NCBI GenBank assembly: GCA_014905825.1
Contig: JACGCN010000024.1
Span: 779,983-843,982 of the forward strand
Origin: Lyophyllum atratum
Lineage: Eukaryota; Basidiomycota; Agaricomycetes; Agaricales; Lyophyllaceae
Reading direction: 5' to 3'
DNA length: 64,000 nt
This document shows positions 34,686-47,658 of the stretch, one piece after another; the first letter of the stretch is position 1, and the number at the start of each line of letters is the position of its first letter. Under the pieces are notes generated by a model that had not been told where the DNA came from, did no database searches, and saw only the letters and a list, made by a program, of their open reading frames with translations. The position numbers were made by a program, and so were the translations under genes.

Positions 34686-35662
34686 ATGATTTCCCGGTTC
34701 GCAAAAGCCTTCATTGCTATAACTGCATTTCTGGTTTGCCTCCCCGCCTCGGAACGTTGAACCAAGCGACTGAAACTTCTTGGACAGCTGTTATTCACAA
34801 CGATCGCCTTCATCCACCCCCAGTCGCTGTCGTATGTTGACCCATGGACTGGACAACTCTTTGGAGAAGGAGGAGTTGAGAAGTCATTGCTTAGACCTAC
34901 AACTGACCCGTCCAATCCACCATCTCATGATACGTATGGGACGGTGATCATGCCGAAATTGGGTAACGCTACAGCCAAGTACGTCTTCATGCCATTCCGT
35001 CCTCAACCTCTTCTTACTGAAGGCATCGTAGGGCTGCGCTCGGTCGTGCAACATGGAAGCTAATGTACGCTACACACACCCTTCTACTAACCTCCTAATT
35101 CATCCATCCAGGCACACAATGACACTGCGTTTTCCTGAAGTACGCTCTTCATCCCAGGGCGGGAACGATCGGAACTCACTGGTTAATGTATATACAGCAC
35201 CCAACTCCTGACGAGCGAAGTGCACTTACTTCGTATTTCCACCTAACGTCGCGACTCTATCCCTGCGGCGAATGTGCCGAAGAGTTCCAAACGCTGCTGA
35301 AGAAATTCCCTCCCCAAGTGAGTTGTTTTCTCCATCTGCATGCCCTTCTTCTTACATCTTCGCAGACTGCTTCTCGACGCTCAGCATCACTCTGGTGGGT
35401 GCTCCTGCCGTATTCACGCAGTCCCTCGATCCTCAATTCTCACTTATCTAGGCTATGCTTCCTACATAACGAAGTAAACAAGCGATTAGAGAAACCCAAT
35501 TTCGATTGTGCACATCTCGACGCTGAATATGACTGTGGATGCGGCGATGACCCTATCAAGAAAGACTCGGCTCTCTCTGATGGTGCAGGACCGATGGACC
35601 TGGAAGAGGACCCCAGTAAGGATGGTATAACTGGGGTTGGAATGATCAAGGGCGGGCGATAG
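34686..35662 (+). CDS. ERV2: FAD-linked sulfhydryl oxidase, ERV2 type (ER)
   Basis: Erv2 oxidises thiols to disulfides in the ER lumen and passes electrons to oxygen. Exon 1 gives MISRFAKAFIAITAFL, joined to LLFTTIAFIHP, a signal-anchor helix. The Erv/ALR core follows: ALGRATWKLMHTMTLRFPEH, then the active-site CxxC in RLYPCGECAEEFQTLLKKFP, then a spliced LWLCFLHNEVNKRLEKPNFD block (FAD-binding H-N-x-V-N). A C-terminal C-G-C in YDCGCGDDP matches the shuttle CGC motif known from yeast Erv2. That motif and the N-terminal anchor separate it from the mitochondrial Erv1 type. The acidic tail ends MIKGGR. Five or six short introns all keep frame. Confidence 0.92.
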
Positions 35663-36366
35663 GGTGCGGTGCTTTCTTGTTATATATGTTATTTATTCCT
35701 CCTATATCCTCGGATGGTTGGTAGCTCTGTATTTTTTAGTGCCTAGATGTAAACATATCATATGGGTCAGTAATATCCTAAGGTCGGCTTTTTGTTTCCG
35801 TCGGAACTGTCGAGATCGTCACACTTTATGTGGTTTAGTTAACTTTACCGTTTGGAGAGGGAAGCTAAATTCAAAATGGAAAGTAGTACTTAACGCAGGT
35901 GCCTGCTCGATGGTCAAACTAGCATGATAAGCATGATACAAGATCTGTCTTGTGCCACTGGTTCTTAGAAGTTTAAACCTACAACACGAGAACGTCGAAG
36001 TCTCAAAGAAACGGACTCTGAGCGGGGTAATCGAGCTCGTTCTGGGACGTTTATAGAGCCAGTATACACAGTACGTGCAGCCTTCATTGGCTATGGAGGA
36101 AAGGGGGAGGCGCGTCGAACGCCTATACAGCGTGTGTTGATGCATCGTAAACGTTGTACATTGTCAAAACAAAGATGCGAGGGCAGAAATAATAATGAAC
36201 GATAACAATGATGGACAGACAAGAGAGCGCGGAGTGGATGACAGCGTATAAGTACAAAAAATACACCAGGTTAAAACAACGCAAGATGAGGAGAAATGTG
36301 GTGGAACAAGGATGGGTGGTGTTACAACAAATGATGGACAGTCGGAAAGGGTGAAGGAGGCAATAT
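35663..36366. other. 0.7 kb convergent intergenic region
   Basis: This is the 3' flank of ERV2 (+) and of the ankyrin gene (-). It is AT-richer than the coding DNA, as expected for untranslated regions. I see nothing coding. Confidence 0.5.
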
Positions 36367-39300
36367 TTATGGTTTGCCTTTCAGCGTCTGCACGAGTGAC
36401 TTGAAGGCGCCGCCAAATCGTTTAGGGGGTGTAGGTGACGCGCGGGCCTGCTCCATGGGCGGGAATCCCATCCTCGCTAACTTGCTCGCAGTTTTGGCGC
36501 CGCGGACGGGGGCATATGGAGCAGTCGATACGCGAAGAAGGGGTGGCCCGAGCTCAGTGTCTGTATCGGGACATTCCAGCGAGCTGATACGGCTAAGTTG
36601 GCCTTCCCCCGTATCAGGAAGTGGGGTGCGAGAGCGGACGATGCGGGGAGCAGGGCTAGGATCTCGTCTCGTAGTTGGAAGAGTAGCGGACTTGGAATGT
36701 ATAAGGGTGGGTCCTGGCTCATCTGGAGACATCATGTCCTGGTCGATGGATAATCGACTCGTCGGTGATGCACCAAATCCTGACGCCGAGCGAGATGGCT
36801 GATGAAAACGTCCGCCTTGGTCCACAGATCTGGGGGAGACTGCAACAAAGTCTCTCAGAATCGGTGGACATGCAGCTTGAGGGTACTCACGTCCTTCTGC
36901 AGTCGATGGCCGCTTTGGATCTTTCATCCTAGACTTGGATTTCGGTCGGATCGGTCTGTGTTCAAGGCTATGTTGACGCTCCATTCCGCTGCGTCTACTA
37001 GGACCAGTACTCGTCGGGGTCGTTGCACCATTACGCAAGGGAGGTTCTGTATTTGATGATGTCTGTGTGAAATGGAGGTCGTCAAATGCCTTCCGCTCTT
37101 CCTCCTCCTTCCGTTCTCTCAACTTTCTCTCCAAGGCCAAACTCTCGCCATAAGCCGCCAACCTTGCGCTCAGCGGTGAGCGTCCAGTGCTCCCAGTGAC
37201 AGGCGTCAGTTCGTTGGACTGAGCCATTCGGATAATATCCTGCTGAGCCTTCTGCACTAGTGCTTCCGCCTGCGCATGCGACGAGATAGAACTGATGTTT
37301 ATATCTGGTGGAACATGAGAACGTCGCTCATTCAGTGCGCTCCCTGCACCAGTCAAGGCGTTGCCGTTCGTATATTTCGGTTCTGGTGGTTGGATGTCCT
37401 CCATGGGCAGACCTTCTATCTGTCTACCAGGGCTTGAATCCGTCGCGACATCAAGGAACTGATCTCGCCCAGGGGATGAAAACCAAGGGGTGTTGACAGT
37501 TTCGCTCCCGCTCCCGCTTCCACTTGTGGTGCCGCTGACGCTCAGCTGTGGGTTGTTGCGACTATCAGTCGTGCTCGTGCTGCTGACAGAATCGCCTCGA
37601 CTGCGGTTCTCCCCCGGTGCTGGCACGCGTAATAAATCCTGTACAGGCAATACCGCTTCGACATCTTCAGAGTACATCACAGGCGGCTTGTTGATACTGA
37701 ATGGGAAATCGGCGTTGATGAGTGATGGTTCTTGGGCGTCGTTTGACATGATCGGTGAAAGGGACGACTGTGAGGATGATGCAAAAGATAACCCTCGCTC
37801 TCTTAGGAGAAGGGTCGCGTGTGGTAGTTCTGGTACCCCAGGTTCAACGACCGGGCTGTCTCCCCGATGCAAGGGCTCGCCATATTCATCATCATCTTCA
37901 TCCTCTATGATCTCTTCCTGAGCATTGTTCACAGGACCTTCAAAGTCTCCGGTAGCAGCGGGAGCAGAATCCGGAGTAAGATCTTCCTCGCTGACTCGTG
38001 GTCCTGGAGTACTGCCACTTCCGATGATGTCAGGCCGCCTCCCGAGCGACCCCGCACTGGTGCTCCCCCTCAGGCTAGGTGTTACTCTGATGCCCTCGAA
38101 ATCTCCCTCTCTTCTTGCGGCACTATTGACCCCCGGCGAGGAATCGAATCTCAGCGCCCGGAATCCCGATTGTACGCCAGGTACGTGTCCGCTCGACGAT
38201 GTGCGAGTATGGGCTTTCAGAATACTAGGCCGAGCGATCGACTTCCCCGGCTCCCCGCTGCCGGCTTCACCTGCAACAACTACCACATCGTCATCGAAGA
38301 CCGCACCACCCCTATAGCCCGGACTTGGCCCTGTCCCCAAACTAGCACCTGAACCAGATCGGTCCCGCCGGTGGCCTTGTACGCGGAGTAGGCCAAGTCT
38401 CGCTAGAGGACTTGAGCCTGGACTGATGTTGGCGTTGGAGTTATCCTCTACGCTGAACCGCGAACCGCTTCCAGTGGACCGTGAACGATCCCGGGTCTGC
38501 CGCTCCCGTCGATCCTGGCGCTCTTGAGCAAGTGCATTGTGTAGATCCACGGCTAGGGGCCGGGGTGGGGATGCCATTGTTGCAGAGGCCTTCCGTGGGA
38601 TAGGTTGCTGTGCCGGGGGCTGCTGAGAAGCCGCACGTGTGGATGCATCGCTTCCTCTATGAAAACGAAACCCAGACCGACCAGTCGAAGAAGTGGTGGA
38701 GTCCGTACTCGAAAGGGGATTAGACAAAGGGCTTGGCTGATTGGGAGAGGATGACATAGGCAAGGCACTTGTGGAGCCAGAAAATGGCGGTGACATGTTG
38801 AGCATCGTCTGCGAGCTATCCACGGATGGCCCAGCTTCTCCAGTTTGTCCTTTCTTGAAGAGGTTCATCAGTGAGTACTTGCTCCCTAGTTTTCTGACTC
38901 CACTCCTTCCAGGGGGGGGATTGGTGGGTTCGTCTTGACCCTCAGCTCCGGTACCGGCCGACCGAGGCCTTCGAGGACTTGGACTATTATTTATGGTCGG
39001 AGTGGACGTTTTCCGACTTCGTGAGAGGCCAATCACGGAAGGTTGAAAGATCTGAGGCAGCGAAGGTCGGCGAGAACCTTCTTCTACGGCATCATCGCCA
39101 GAAGGGCTGATAGGGTGGAACGTGTACTCTCCGAAGGACCTCGTTGGCGATGCTGGAGGAGTTGAGGTCATGACACTCGTAGATGACGGCGGCAGGTGTA
39201 ACTTCGTGTCTGTTGTAGACGACTTAAGTTTATTAAGTGCATTGTCGATGGAGTGCTTGACGTGTATTCGTCTACGGGTCGAGGGAGGTTGAGATTCACC

Positions 39301-40041
39301 CTCGCCACTGAATGAGCCAATCCGCTCGCGAGCGGTCCCGCTTGTCCCAACGCCCCTGGAGTCATCCGAGACTCCACCACCAGGTCGCTCCCTCAGATCA
39401 CGGTCCTTATTGACCAGCCACTGTTTCAACACATCCGCACATTCTAGCCATCCGTGTTGTCGTGCGAGTATTTCAGGCGTGATGCCATGCTTGTCCGAGC
39501 GATTGGCGTGTGCGCCGTGTAGTAGCAGAAGGGTGACGGCTTCCGTGTTTCCGTTCGCGGCAGCGAAGTGGAGAGGGGTAGAACCAGAAGTACCGACGAT
39601 AGGCGCAGACGAATCCCTATTCTTGTCATTCGAGTAGCGTCTTGGGAGTCTATGCAATAATTACTCAAGTTTAGTTATGTCGCAGGGCGCGACGAAAAGT
39701 AGAATTGACCTTGGGGCATTGACATCGGCTCCGTGGTCAATCAACAATTTCACGACCTGTACGTTCCCACCTGCACATGCCGCATGAAGGGGAAGAACAC
39801 CATCGAGAACGGAGTTAATAGGCTGGCCGTGGTCTAGGGCATATTCTACGAGACCAACGTTCCCCGTCGCAGCAGCAGAGTGCAAACCAAGGCTAGGGAC
39901 TAAAAGGTGAATAGGATGAGGAGCCAATGACGATGAAAACAATGGGTTGACGCACAGTCTGTGGTAACGTTGTACTTTGCTTCCGCTTTTTGATATGTAG
40001 TCCTCATTGCGACAGGCATGGTAGGGGAGACCAGCCGTCAA
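36367..40041 (-). CDS. large ankyrin-repeat protein with long disordered tail
   Basis: The N-terminal exon carries ankyrin repeats LGLHSAAATGNVGLVEYALD and LPLHAACAGGNVQVVKLLID. A short intron after DVNAPR (about 39,650-39,710) joins LPRRYSNDKN. A third repeat, STPLHFAAANGNTEAVTLLL, and a fourth, GITPEILARQHGWLECADVL, follow. The remaining ~950 residues are Ser/Pro/Gly-rich and probably disordered. Short conserved-looking islands include IHVKHSIDNALNKLKSS and a final RFGGAFKSLVQTLKGK. The exact start is uncertain: the frame is open back to 40,041, and a first exon MPVAMRTTYQKAEAK from 40,020 is an alternative. It is probably a scaffold or adaptor; no enzymatic domain is seen. Confidence 0.82.
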
Positions 40042-42237
40042 GACCTGGCGCTGATATGATCTTATAGTGTGTTGTTTAATGGTACAGAAGCCGAAACTGA
40101 TGTCTGAGTGCTTTGATTCAGTACCAGTGGCTATTGTTTATGGATCCGAACCCCGATGTGACCCTGTAAAACGGCTTGGGCGCTGTACTTTGGTAGTAGT
40201 ACGACTGATTCAGAAGTCGATGCCAGTGACGCCGTTGTCGAGGGAAATGCGAGGCCAATGGACCCTCGGGGGGATGGTGGTGGTATGCGGACAAGAGCTC
40301 TCGGCGTCACAACTGGTGCGATCACTGGGGAATCCACGCTTGCCATTCTCGGAACAGTCCAAATTTGAAAATGCATTTTATTTATCTCATCTCCGTCTCT
40401 CTCGCTTACCCGTCACCGACAATCATCCTTTATTTCTGAACAGATATATACGTACGTGCGTACCATGCTAGCACGATGAGCTTCATGAAGGTCGCTGTCT
40501 TGCAGCTTACCTATCAATAAGCTGGCCGTCTACTCGGACCTGATGTGATCCCGCACTCCACTCCAAATACCCCTCTAGTGAACTCCGGCCATTGTTCCTG
40601 GGATCCTTCGAAATGTTCGATGTGTTGACGTAGTGTTGACGTCTCTTCCCCTCCTGAACTATGACCTGCCAACTTGGATTCTCCAATTTTGCCGCGCGGC
40701 CCGACGCCTGAGCCTGGCCACGTTCTGGGGGACATACAGATATATACCATCTGCGGTCTTCTTCTACCGTGGTTTTTGGGGACTTTATCGACGCATGGTA
40801 TGATCAGCCTGGTGCCCCCAAACGTGTCCGGGATTGCGGTGTAAGAACATACACAGCACGGACATGATGATCATGCTGCGACAGTTTTCACCAAGTTCTC
40901 TCAGCGCACGTTGTGCTACATGGATCACGGGAGTGGGAGGAGGCAGATTCCAGAAACGTAAAGATAACCCGTGTAACTTTGGGATCATGGGTCACTAAAG
41001 GGTCTCTCATACGTGGGTTAAGGTGGGTTATGATGCTGATTCAAGGTCGTTACATTGACATTGCTCACGATATGTAATCGCAAGGTAAAGTATTCTACCT
41101 GTGGCATGATAATTATAGCTTAAACATCGTAACCCTTATCTCACCTGCCTCTGTTACAGAATGTCACGCGAGGGAATACGAGTATCTAGACCAAGGCGCT
41201 ACAATGGCGCTCGATGGTTACTCGGCCAAAGAGCGGCGAACCCTCCTCAGCAAGAATGGGGATTGCTTGCGAATTCGTTGGTGCCGAATTGATCCTTGTT
41301 GCTGATGCCCGGTCGGTACGACGGTATGTACCAGCCAATTGAATTCTAACATGAGCCCAGCCTTGTATCTTCAAAAGTCGAAGTTTGGATGACTTGAGCT
41401 GCGGAGTCAAGTGGTTTTTGGCAGATTGAATCAAGAAACAGTTGTTGACAAGCATCGAAGCAAAAGATATCGGGTCGAGGATACACTAGAAAGAAGTGGG
41501 ACCGATTGATGGCAGATCAGGTCAGCTGTACAATGTTTCTCTCAACATCTTCAAGATAACAATCGAGATCGATTGAAGATGAGAACTCTAGCAGCAACGA
41601 GGAAGTCATCATCATGAGAGATCTCAACATATAGGCCAGAAGGCCAAGCCGCATCATGCATATTATCAGCCCAATGTATGGGGTTGGTATGGGGCTACTT
41701 CAGTGTTTGTTCTGCGGCCTGCCCCTCTCCCCAACGTCCGAGGCACATGACATACCGTGTCAGGAAACAATCCTTTGAGGAAAGCTCGCTTTCTCCCAAC
41801 CGTCTTAAGCGTCTAATGCTATCCGTCAGCTGAGTTGCTCTGGTCTTGGGCCGAACGAGATACTACCGTATGAATTAGAGGAGATGTTGTTTGCATCAAT
41901 AAATTCCTTAAAAGGGTCTCTTCTAAAGTTTTTTAACCTCACCCCCAAGACCTTAGGAATTCAAGATGACTTCAGAAGGTCAGATAAACCTAAAAATACA
42001 CACTGGTTCGTCGTTCGTATGTTGAAAATACAGTACTGGGCCGGAATCCCGCTGGTTGAAATCTACTTCTAAATCACCCAGTGATCGTTTAATAACCCGG
42101 CCAGAACCTCTACCGCAATCATGCTGGGCGCCACGTCCCGGTGATAGACAATGGACGTCCATGAATGCCCCTTCCCCCTGAGTGATACAGAAATCACGCT
42201 TCCTTGCATTCCTTCGTACAAATGGTCATGCTGTTCG
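40042..42237. other. 2.2 kb with no supported gene
   Basis: This is the upstream flank of the ankyrin gene and the 3' flank of the zinc-cluster gene. Open frames of 60-135 codons on both strands lack domains and consistent splicing. Confidence 0.5.
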
Positions 42238-44730
42238 TTATAGGTGGTGGTGCGATCTGGCCGTCCCCGTAGATTGGGTTATATTGAGATCGGAGGGGGG
42301 CCCGAACAGGCTGGAGTATGTCAAACTCGCAAACCAGTCGTACCCGAGATCGACAGGTTGTATGGCGCTGTACGGACTGGGCAGATCGCGGGGAGGGAAT
42401 GCTGTTGCATCATGGGTTGCAGGCGCCATCGCTGCCCGATGTCTGTTTTCTCCACCAGCTTTCTTGACGTAAGAGCCTAGAACCTCCGCGCCCATCCGAG
42501 CAATTTCCTTTCGTTTACCCTTCTCCTGTGCTGCACATGTGCGAGGACCACAAGCGCCCTATTCACCAGCTGATCGGCTTCCGTCGTTTTTTCTTCCCAT
42601 GGGTACCGCGTTAAGGTTGTGATCAGTGCAACGGACGCTTCGAAGAGGGAGAAGCAACCCTCGAAGTACCAGATGCTTCCTGGAAATACAGGTTGTCGGC
42701 AGGAGTGTTCATCCCGAAACCGAACGACGGCATCATGGGTATCGCACTGCAGCCGGATAAGCCTTATGGCCATGAGAATACAGGTTTTCCTGCACTCTAA
42801 AACGTCTGGCCGGGGGTGAGATTCACGTATGCCAGTGAGGGCGGCGACGTGAAGCTTCATCCTACAAGAAGATACCAAGTATGGAGGGTGTACCGTTGAT
42901 GATCAACAATTAACAAGTCCGCAGGTGAGAGATCACTGATGACGTTGTTGTCGCGGAGTAACTGATACTCAGCGGGAAGACATTGCTCCCAATGTTCCAG
43001 CTGGCTGTCGATCTCGAAAAACGGAGGCAAGTCCGGGTACAAGACGCTAAAGCACTGAATTCCGAAGAATATCAGCAGCACATTCCATAACTGCACTGCC
43101 CACGTACCGTCTCAAGTGCTTCTCCTGCGAGAGCGGCTAGCTGAATGATAGTGACTTGTCCAAAATCAAAAAGATTTCGCGTTCCATCTGGCTCCGTTGG
43201 GGAGGGGACGGCGACGTCAAATATCTCTTTCCGCACCATTTGCGGTCGGCCCAGTAGGATTGAGTACATTCTGTGGGTTAGAGATAAGCCAAGATGCGTA
43301 TAACCACACGCTGAATCCATACTTATCCCATATATAAAGACCCCACCACGCGCGTCGCCTGAGCAGCTTCTCATCCTTCGACATAACCTGCCATTGTCTC
43401 CATCCAGGATCCCTATGCATCCCTACTGCCTCAGCGCTCCTGAGACCATTACCAACAAGTTTCCACGCCTCGCTTACGCGACCCCTTTGGGAGAGATAGC
43501 TGCAGAGCAGAGGCACCGCCAAACAAGAAAGCACAGTCCCGTCTGCGGCGGAAACCATTAAGGAGAGATTTGGTTTGTTCATATAGTCATCTTCTGCGAT
43601 ACGCCGCGCAGTCATAGCACAAGAAAAATAGTGGTCGCTATAATCGGGATCAGTCGGCGGTATCTTGCCCATCCGTGGATAACGGTCGAGCATAGGCGAG
43701 GACCGCGAAAAAGAGAGACAACCAGTTGGCGTTGATCTGGATACCATGCGGACCAGGGTACTCCAGAGCATTCCACATCTGAGTGCAAGCAGTCCTAAAC
43801 CAGTCCTCGGGAATTCCAAAGCGCCAATTGCTCTCCGTGAAAAATGTGGACAATAGTGATGTCGCGAGAGGTACTGGCGGAATATCTCGGATAAGCACTT
43901 CAACCCTCTCTATTAGCGAGCTCGACATCAAACCAGGGTTAGATTCGCGATACGCCGACGTCGAGTCCGTCGATTTTGCATATAGGAACCGGGATGTTTT
44001 TCCCGTACTAATCTGTTTCAAGTGGATTCCGCATGAATTGGAATAGAAAGATGAATTCCAGTACGACTCACGGCATGGAGAGCGCAGACTAGACTCCCTC
44101 TTCCTATATATTCACCATGATGCCCAACTGACAGATGCGCAAGTGCCGACGTCGTAGCGTAGGCTGTCGGCTGGAGCCGATCTAGGCGACACGGCTGGTG
44201 TTCAATCTCCTGTTCTCCGCATAGCTCCTTAGAGCGCGAGTGCGGAGGTGGGAGGTCCGGACCAGGAGAAGTATGAGGAGAAGTGTTTTCGGTGGACGCA
44301 AGCGTACTCGAGCCAGATGGAGAGTTGAGAAATAAAGTATCTGGAATGGGTTCGATTTAGTCTGTCCCTGAGATTTTGGACTGTTTTGGACCCTCAGAGC
44401 CTTTTCCAGAGAGGCAATACGAGAGAGAAGTTGTTGAATAGTCTGCTCTGATGATGGGAGGGTAGAAACATTGGGTGGGCGTGCTGGGGCCGGGCGGGCA
44501 AGCGGAACCGTTTCCCATCGACATAGATGAGTTACTCCCCGTGATACGCATAAGGAGCAGGGATATTTACGATCGCATTTCTAGAGGCTAGTTTAGTCAC
44601 TAAACCTATCACAATGAGATGAAAAAGCACGCACTTGTCGACGTTTGGTACATTCCACACAGCTCAGCCTCAAGCGCCGACGGGTTTTTTTCTCCTTTCC
44701 AGTCTCTGATAGCCTTTGATCGGAGTCCAT
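42238..44730 (-). CDS. Zn2Cys6 fungal transcription factor (with two apparent frameshifts)
   Basis: The start MDSDQRLSETG at 44,730 leads to a zinc-cluster DNA-binding domain: LRLSCVECTKRRQ spliced to KCDRKYPCSLCVSRGVTHLC, i.e. C-x2-C-x6-C-x6-C-x2-C-x8-C. A coiled coil follows (TIQQLLSRIASLEKALR). The fungal-specific regulatory domain contains CAMTARRIAEDDYMN, LVGNGLRSAEAVGMHRDPGW and RRRAWWGLYIWDK. Near 43,695 the frame changes between FFAVLA and PMLDRYPRMGKIPP. Near 42,540 it changes again before EKGKRKEIARMGAEVLGSYV. As written, translation from the upstream frame would stop at 42,477. The conserved tail continues to 42,238. The breaks are probably sequence errors; the regulated pathway is unknown. 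Confidence 0.85.
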
Positions 44731-44788
44731 GATTGGAAGCACGAACACAGAGGATGAAATCAACGGGTGAAGATATTCCGTTTCTTGC

Positions 44789-44795
44789 TATATAG
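44789..44795 (-). promoter_or_regulatory. TATA-like box upstream of the zinc-cluster gene
   Basis: The minus strand reads CTATATAGC here, about 60 bp before the ATG at 44,730. Confidence 0.35.
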
Positions 44796-44990
44796 ACGAG
44801 GAAACGACCTGTATGGTAAGGAGCGCTGATCACCTAGATCATATAAAGGAAGTTGTGAGTTGCCAATCCACGTTGTTCAGGAACAACACAACAAGAGCTT
44901 TTTGAATGTGTAAGGGATTCGGACTGGATCAAAGAAGAGTCAGAATACCTCCGTTAGTAAGAGCAGCTGATGATCAATGTATTAACTCCG

Positions 44991-46219
44991 TTAAACATCC
45001 AACATGCGTTTGGCTCCTTGCCAAACCGTAAAACTAACTGCCGTCATAGGGACTACCTTCAAGTACCCGATTGTCAGCCCAACATAGAAACCTCTCCACC
45101 CTCCGCATTGCCATATAGCCCTGATAGTTTCGCCCCAACGGAGCCAGCGATCGGGATGAGTGATCCCGCCAACTTGCATTCGTCGGCGGATAATCTCGAA
45201 GGGATACGATGCCGTTTGGGCGATCACACCTGAAACAGCTCCAATGACAAGATCGGCGAAGGGCGTTGGCGGTTTATGACCAGCCTTGTTAGCGGGGAGA
45301 AATCGGGCCCGAAGATAGCCCCAACTGAGGAAGGATACCCCTGCATAGGGGATCATTCCTGCGATAGTGACCGAAAAGCCGCGGTAAAATTTGAGTATTG
45401 GAAAACGATCAATATAGTGTGCTGCGTTTATGATGGGCCGAGCTCCGGGATGAGGTGTTGCTGTTGATGTCGTGCGTTCATTATATATGTGTCTAAAGAC
45501 TTGCGTGAATGTAGGTGGTCTGGATCCTCCGAGTGGGGTGGGTGACTTCGTATGGAAGGCCATTCGAACGCGGATAACGTCTAAGGGGTATGTCACAACA
45601 CAGACATGGTTCCTGGTCAATCGGGTCAGCGAGCCTTCTCAGTATAAAGATGGGTTGTGACAAACCTGATATGGCTCCTGCGAGAAAACGCCTTGCATTA
45701 GTCTCTTGTTCCCGGGTGGGCATCAGTATCTGAGGAAACCAAGGCTATGAGATATGCTCGATTGGATCCGCCGACGTGGCTCACGCTGTGGACTTGGTCG
45801 TATGCCATGAATTTGATGCCTGCGTAGGGAAAAATCCGAAGTAGGGTTACAGAATGTCCTTGGAAGAGGCCTCGAACTCCTGCTTGTCGATATATTTCGG
45901 CGCCAGCACGAAATGCGCCGCTCCATGAACCTTCGTAAGGTCCTCTATGAGTTTTCTGCTCATCAAAATGGACCGCGGTAGCGTAACTCACCAGCATACT
46001 TGCGAAAGTCAGGATTGGAGGCTTGGAACAGAATTTTGACTCGGTCCAGAGGTGCAACTACTGTCTTCGCCTATGTATTTGGTGAGTGCCGATGCTCTCA
46101 CAATGAAAAGATCAGATAACACATACTACACATCCTGCGATTCCTCCAGCTAGGGTCGAGCGGATTATGTAGTGGAAACTCTGCTTGTCTCGACTTCGGC
46201 TCGGGACATTGGAACTCAT
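44991..46219 (-). CDS. LEU5: mitochondrial coenzyme A carrier, LEU5 type (one apparent frameshift)
   Basis: This SLC25-family inner-membrane carrier moves CoA into the matrix. The start [18 protein letters not shown] is followed by three carrier repeats with their signatures: [33 protein letters not shown] and [16 protein letters not shown]. Other family blocks are [40 protein letters not shown] and [20 protein letters not shown]. The match to yeast Leu5 is close. Around 45,600 the exon reads SGTMSV and then needs one extra base to continue as (F)[10 protein letters not shown], probably a missing T. It diverges from HOP2 with 255 bp between start codons, so the two likely share a promoter region. 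Two tiny upstream ORFs (starting MQPDD and MPQLL) precede the start. Confidence 0.92.
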
Positions 46220-46474
46220 TCGCAAAGCGACTGAGCAGAGAAAGCTCATGCAAGGAACGACGAGCTGCCTGGGAGATGCTAGACGAAGTGGGAGACTGAA
46301 AAATCCTTACAGCAACTGGGGCATTTTCAAATTCTCAGGTCCTTCCGTGCGTCGTCCGGCTGCATGAGCCGTCCCGACGGCAGATCCCGAGCCTCACGTT
46401 ATATTCACGTGACAGTCGTCGCGTCGACGGAATTCGAAGTTCGAGTTGACCCAGTACTTTCCCCACAAGCGACG

Positions 46475-47658
46475 ATGTCGTCAAAAGTAAAAGCTGAACC
46501 CAAGGTAGCCATCCTCAAAGGCCAAGAAGGTAACCTTTGAGCCATCTAGAAACTCAATTCTAACCACTGTAAAGCCGAGGACAAGGTGCTCGAATACCTG
46601 AAAAGAGTCTCAATATCTCCATGTTTTCTTCTGTAGCTGACGCGTTTTGCTGTCAGATGAACCGTCCATACGGAGCAGTTGATGTTGCAGCAAATCTGAA
46701 AGGCGCCGTACCGAAGGTGGCTACTCAGAAGATTTTAGGTCGCGCTAGCTGAGAAAGGGCAACTTGGTTCAGAAAACCTACGGCGAGCTTCAAACATTCT
46801 ATCCTAGTCCTCGATATATGCGCCTTAATTTTCGATACTTACTTTGATACAGGCAAAACGACCTTTTTTGTTATCAATCAATCAACTATCGACTCTGTAT
46901 CAGCGGACGCGCTTGCGAATTTAGAGACGGAACAGAAGGCGGTCGATGAGGAGAATAAAATACTTGCTATTGACCTTAGGACGGCCAATCTCGGTAAACT
47001 ATCATTATTACATATTTTGAAAGGTACTCACATCTCTAATAGAGCTTACGAAACTCAAGATGGCTCCCAGTGACCATGAGCTGGATATCCAGATCGGGGA
47101 AACCTCCAAGATCGTGAGTTATAACGGAGTCTCATAGAAGCAACTACATGTCCTTTAGCTGACATCTTTGTCGGCTCGTTTACAACCCCTGCGATCTGGC
47201 GCGCCGTTGATATCGGAAGCGGAACTGGTGCTGGTCAACGCTGAATGGACCAAATGGCGAGCAGAATGGATCAAAAGGAAGAAAGTTTCACAACGTGCGT
47301 CCTGATCCAGCCTACCAAACTAATCAAAGCACATGGGAAGCACTTTGAAGCAAGGCTTATCTTGTACCGGGTTCATAGGTTCTGGCAATTGGCGACAGAT
47401 GCTCTGCCTCCTCAGGACGCTGCAAGCCTCGCGGAGGACCTTGGCGTTGAATTGGATGGGACTGAACACACCGCTCTCGAAGGCTCTCCTCTGTGTCTTT
47501 GCCCGAAAACGTCGAATTCCCCTCAAGAGGAAACGCTAAACTCTTCGTTTTTTGGGCTCTCATGTTGTCTCGATCCTCCGTTTGCCGAATGTATATTCCT
47601 GATACCTTCTAGCTTGTCCGCTTACGTGTATTTTTGCTGTACTTTTCGTTCTTCGTGA
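46475..47658 (+). CDS. HOP2: homologous-pairing protein 2 (meiotic recombination)
   Basis: Hop2 (TBPIP/PSMC3IP) works with Mnd1 to help Dmc1/Rad51 strand invasion in meiosis. After MSSKVKAEPKVAILKGQE, the winged-helix domain reads AEDKVLEYLKRMNRPYGAVD, VAANLKGAVPKVATQKILVA and LVQKTYGKTTFFVINQ. A coiled coil follows (LANLETEQKAVDEENKILAI...; ELTKLKMAPSDHELDIQI; LTSLSARLQPLRSG; NAEWTKWRAEWIKRKK). The last exon gives FWQLATDALPPQDAASLAED and LGVELDG. The end is unclear: the open frame runs to 47,658. A different frame ends at 47,539 in IPLKRKR, the basic tail expected for Hop2, so an indel near 47,491 is likely. Confidence 0.88.
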
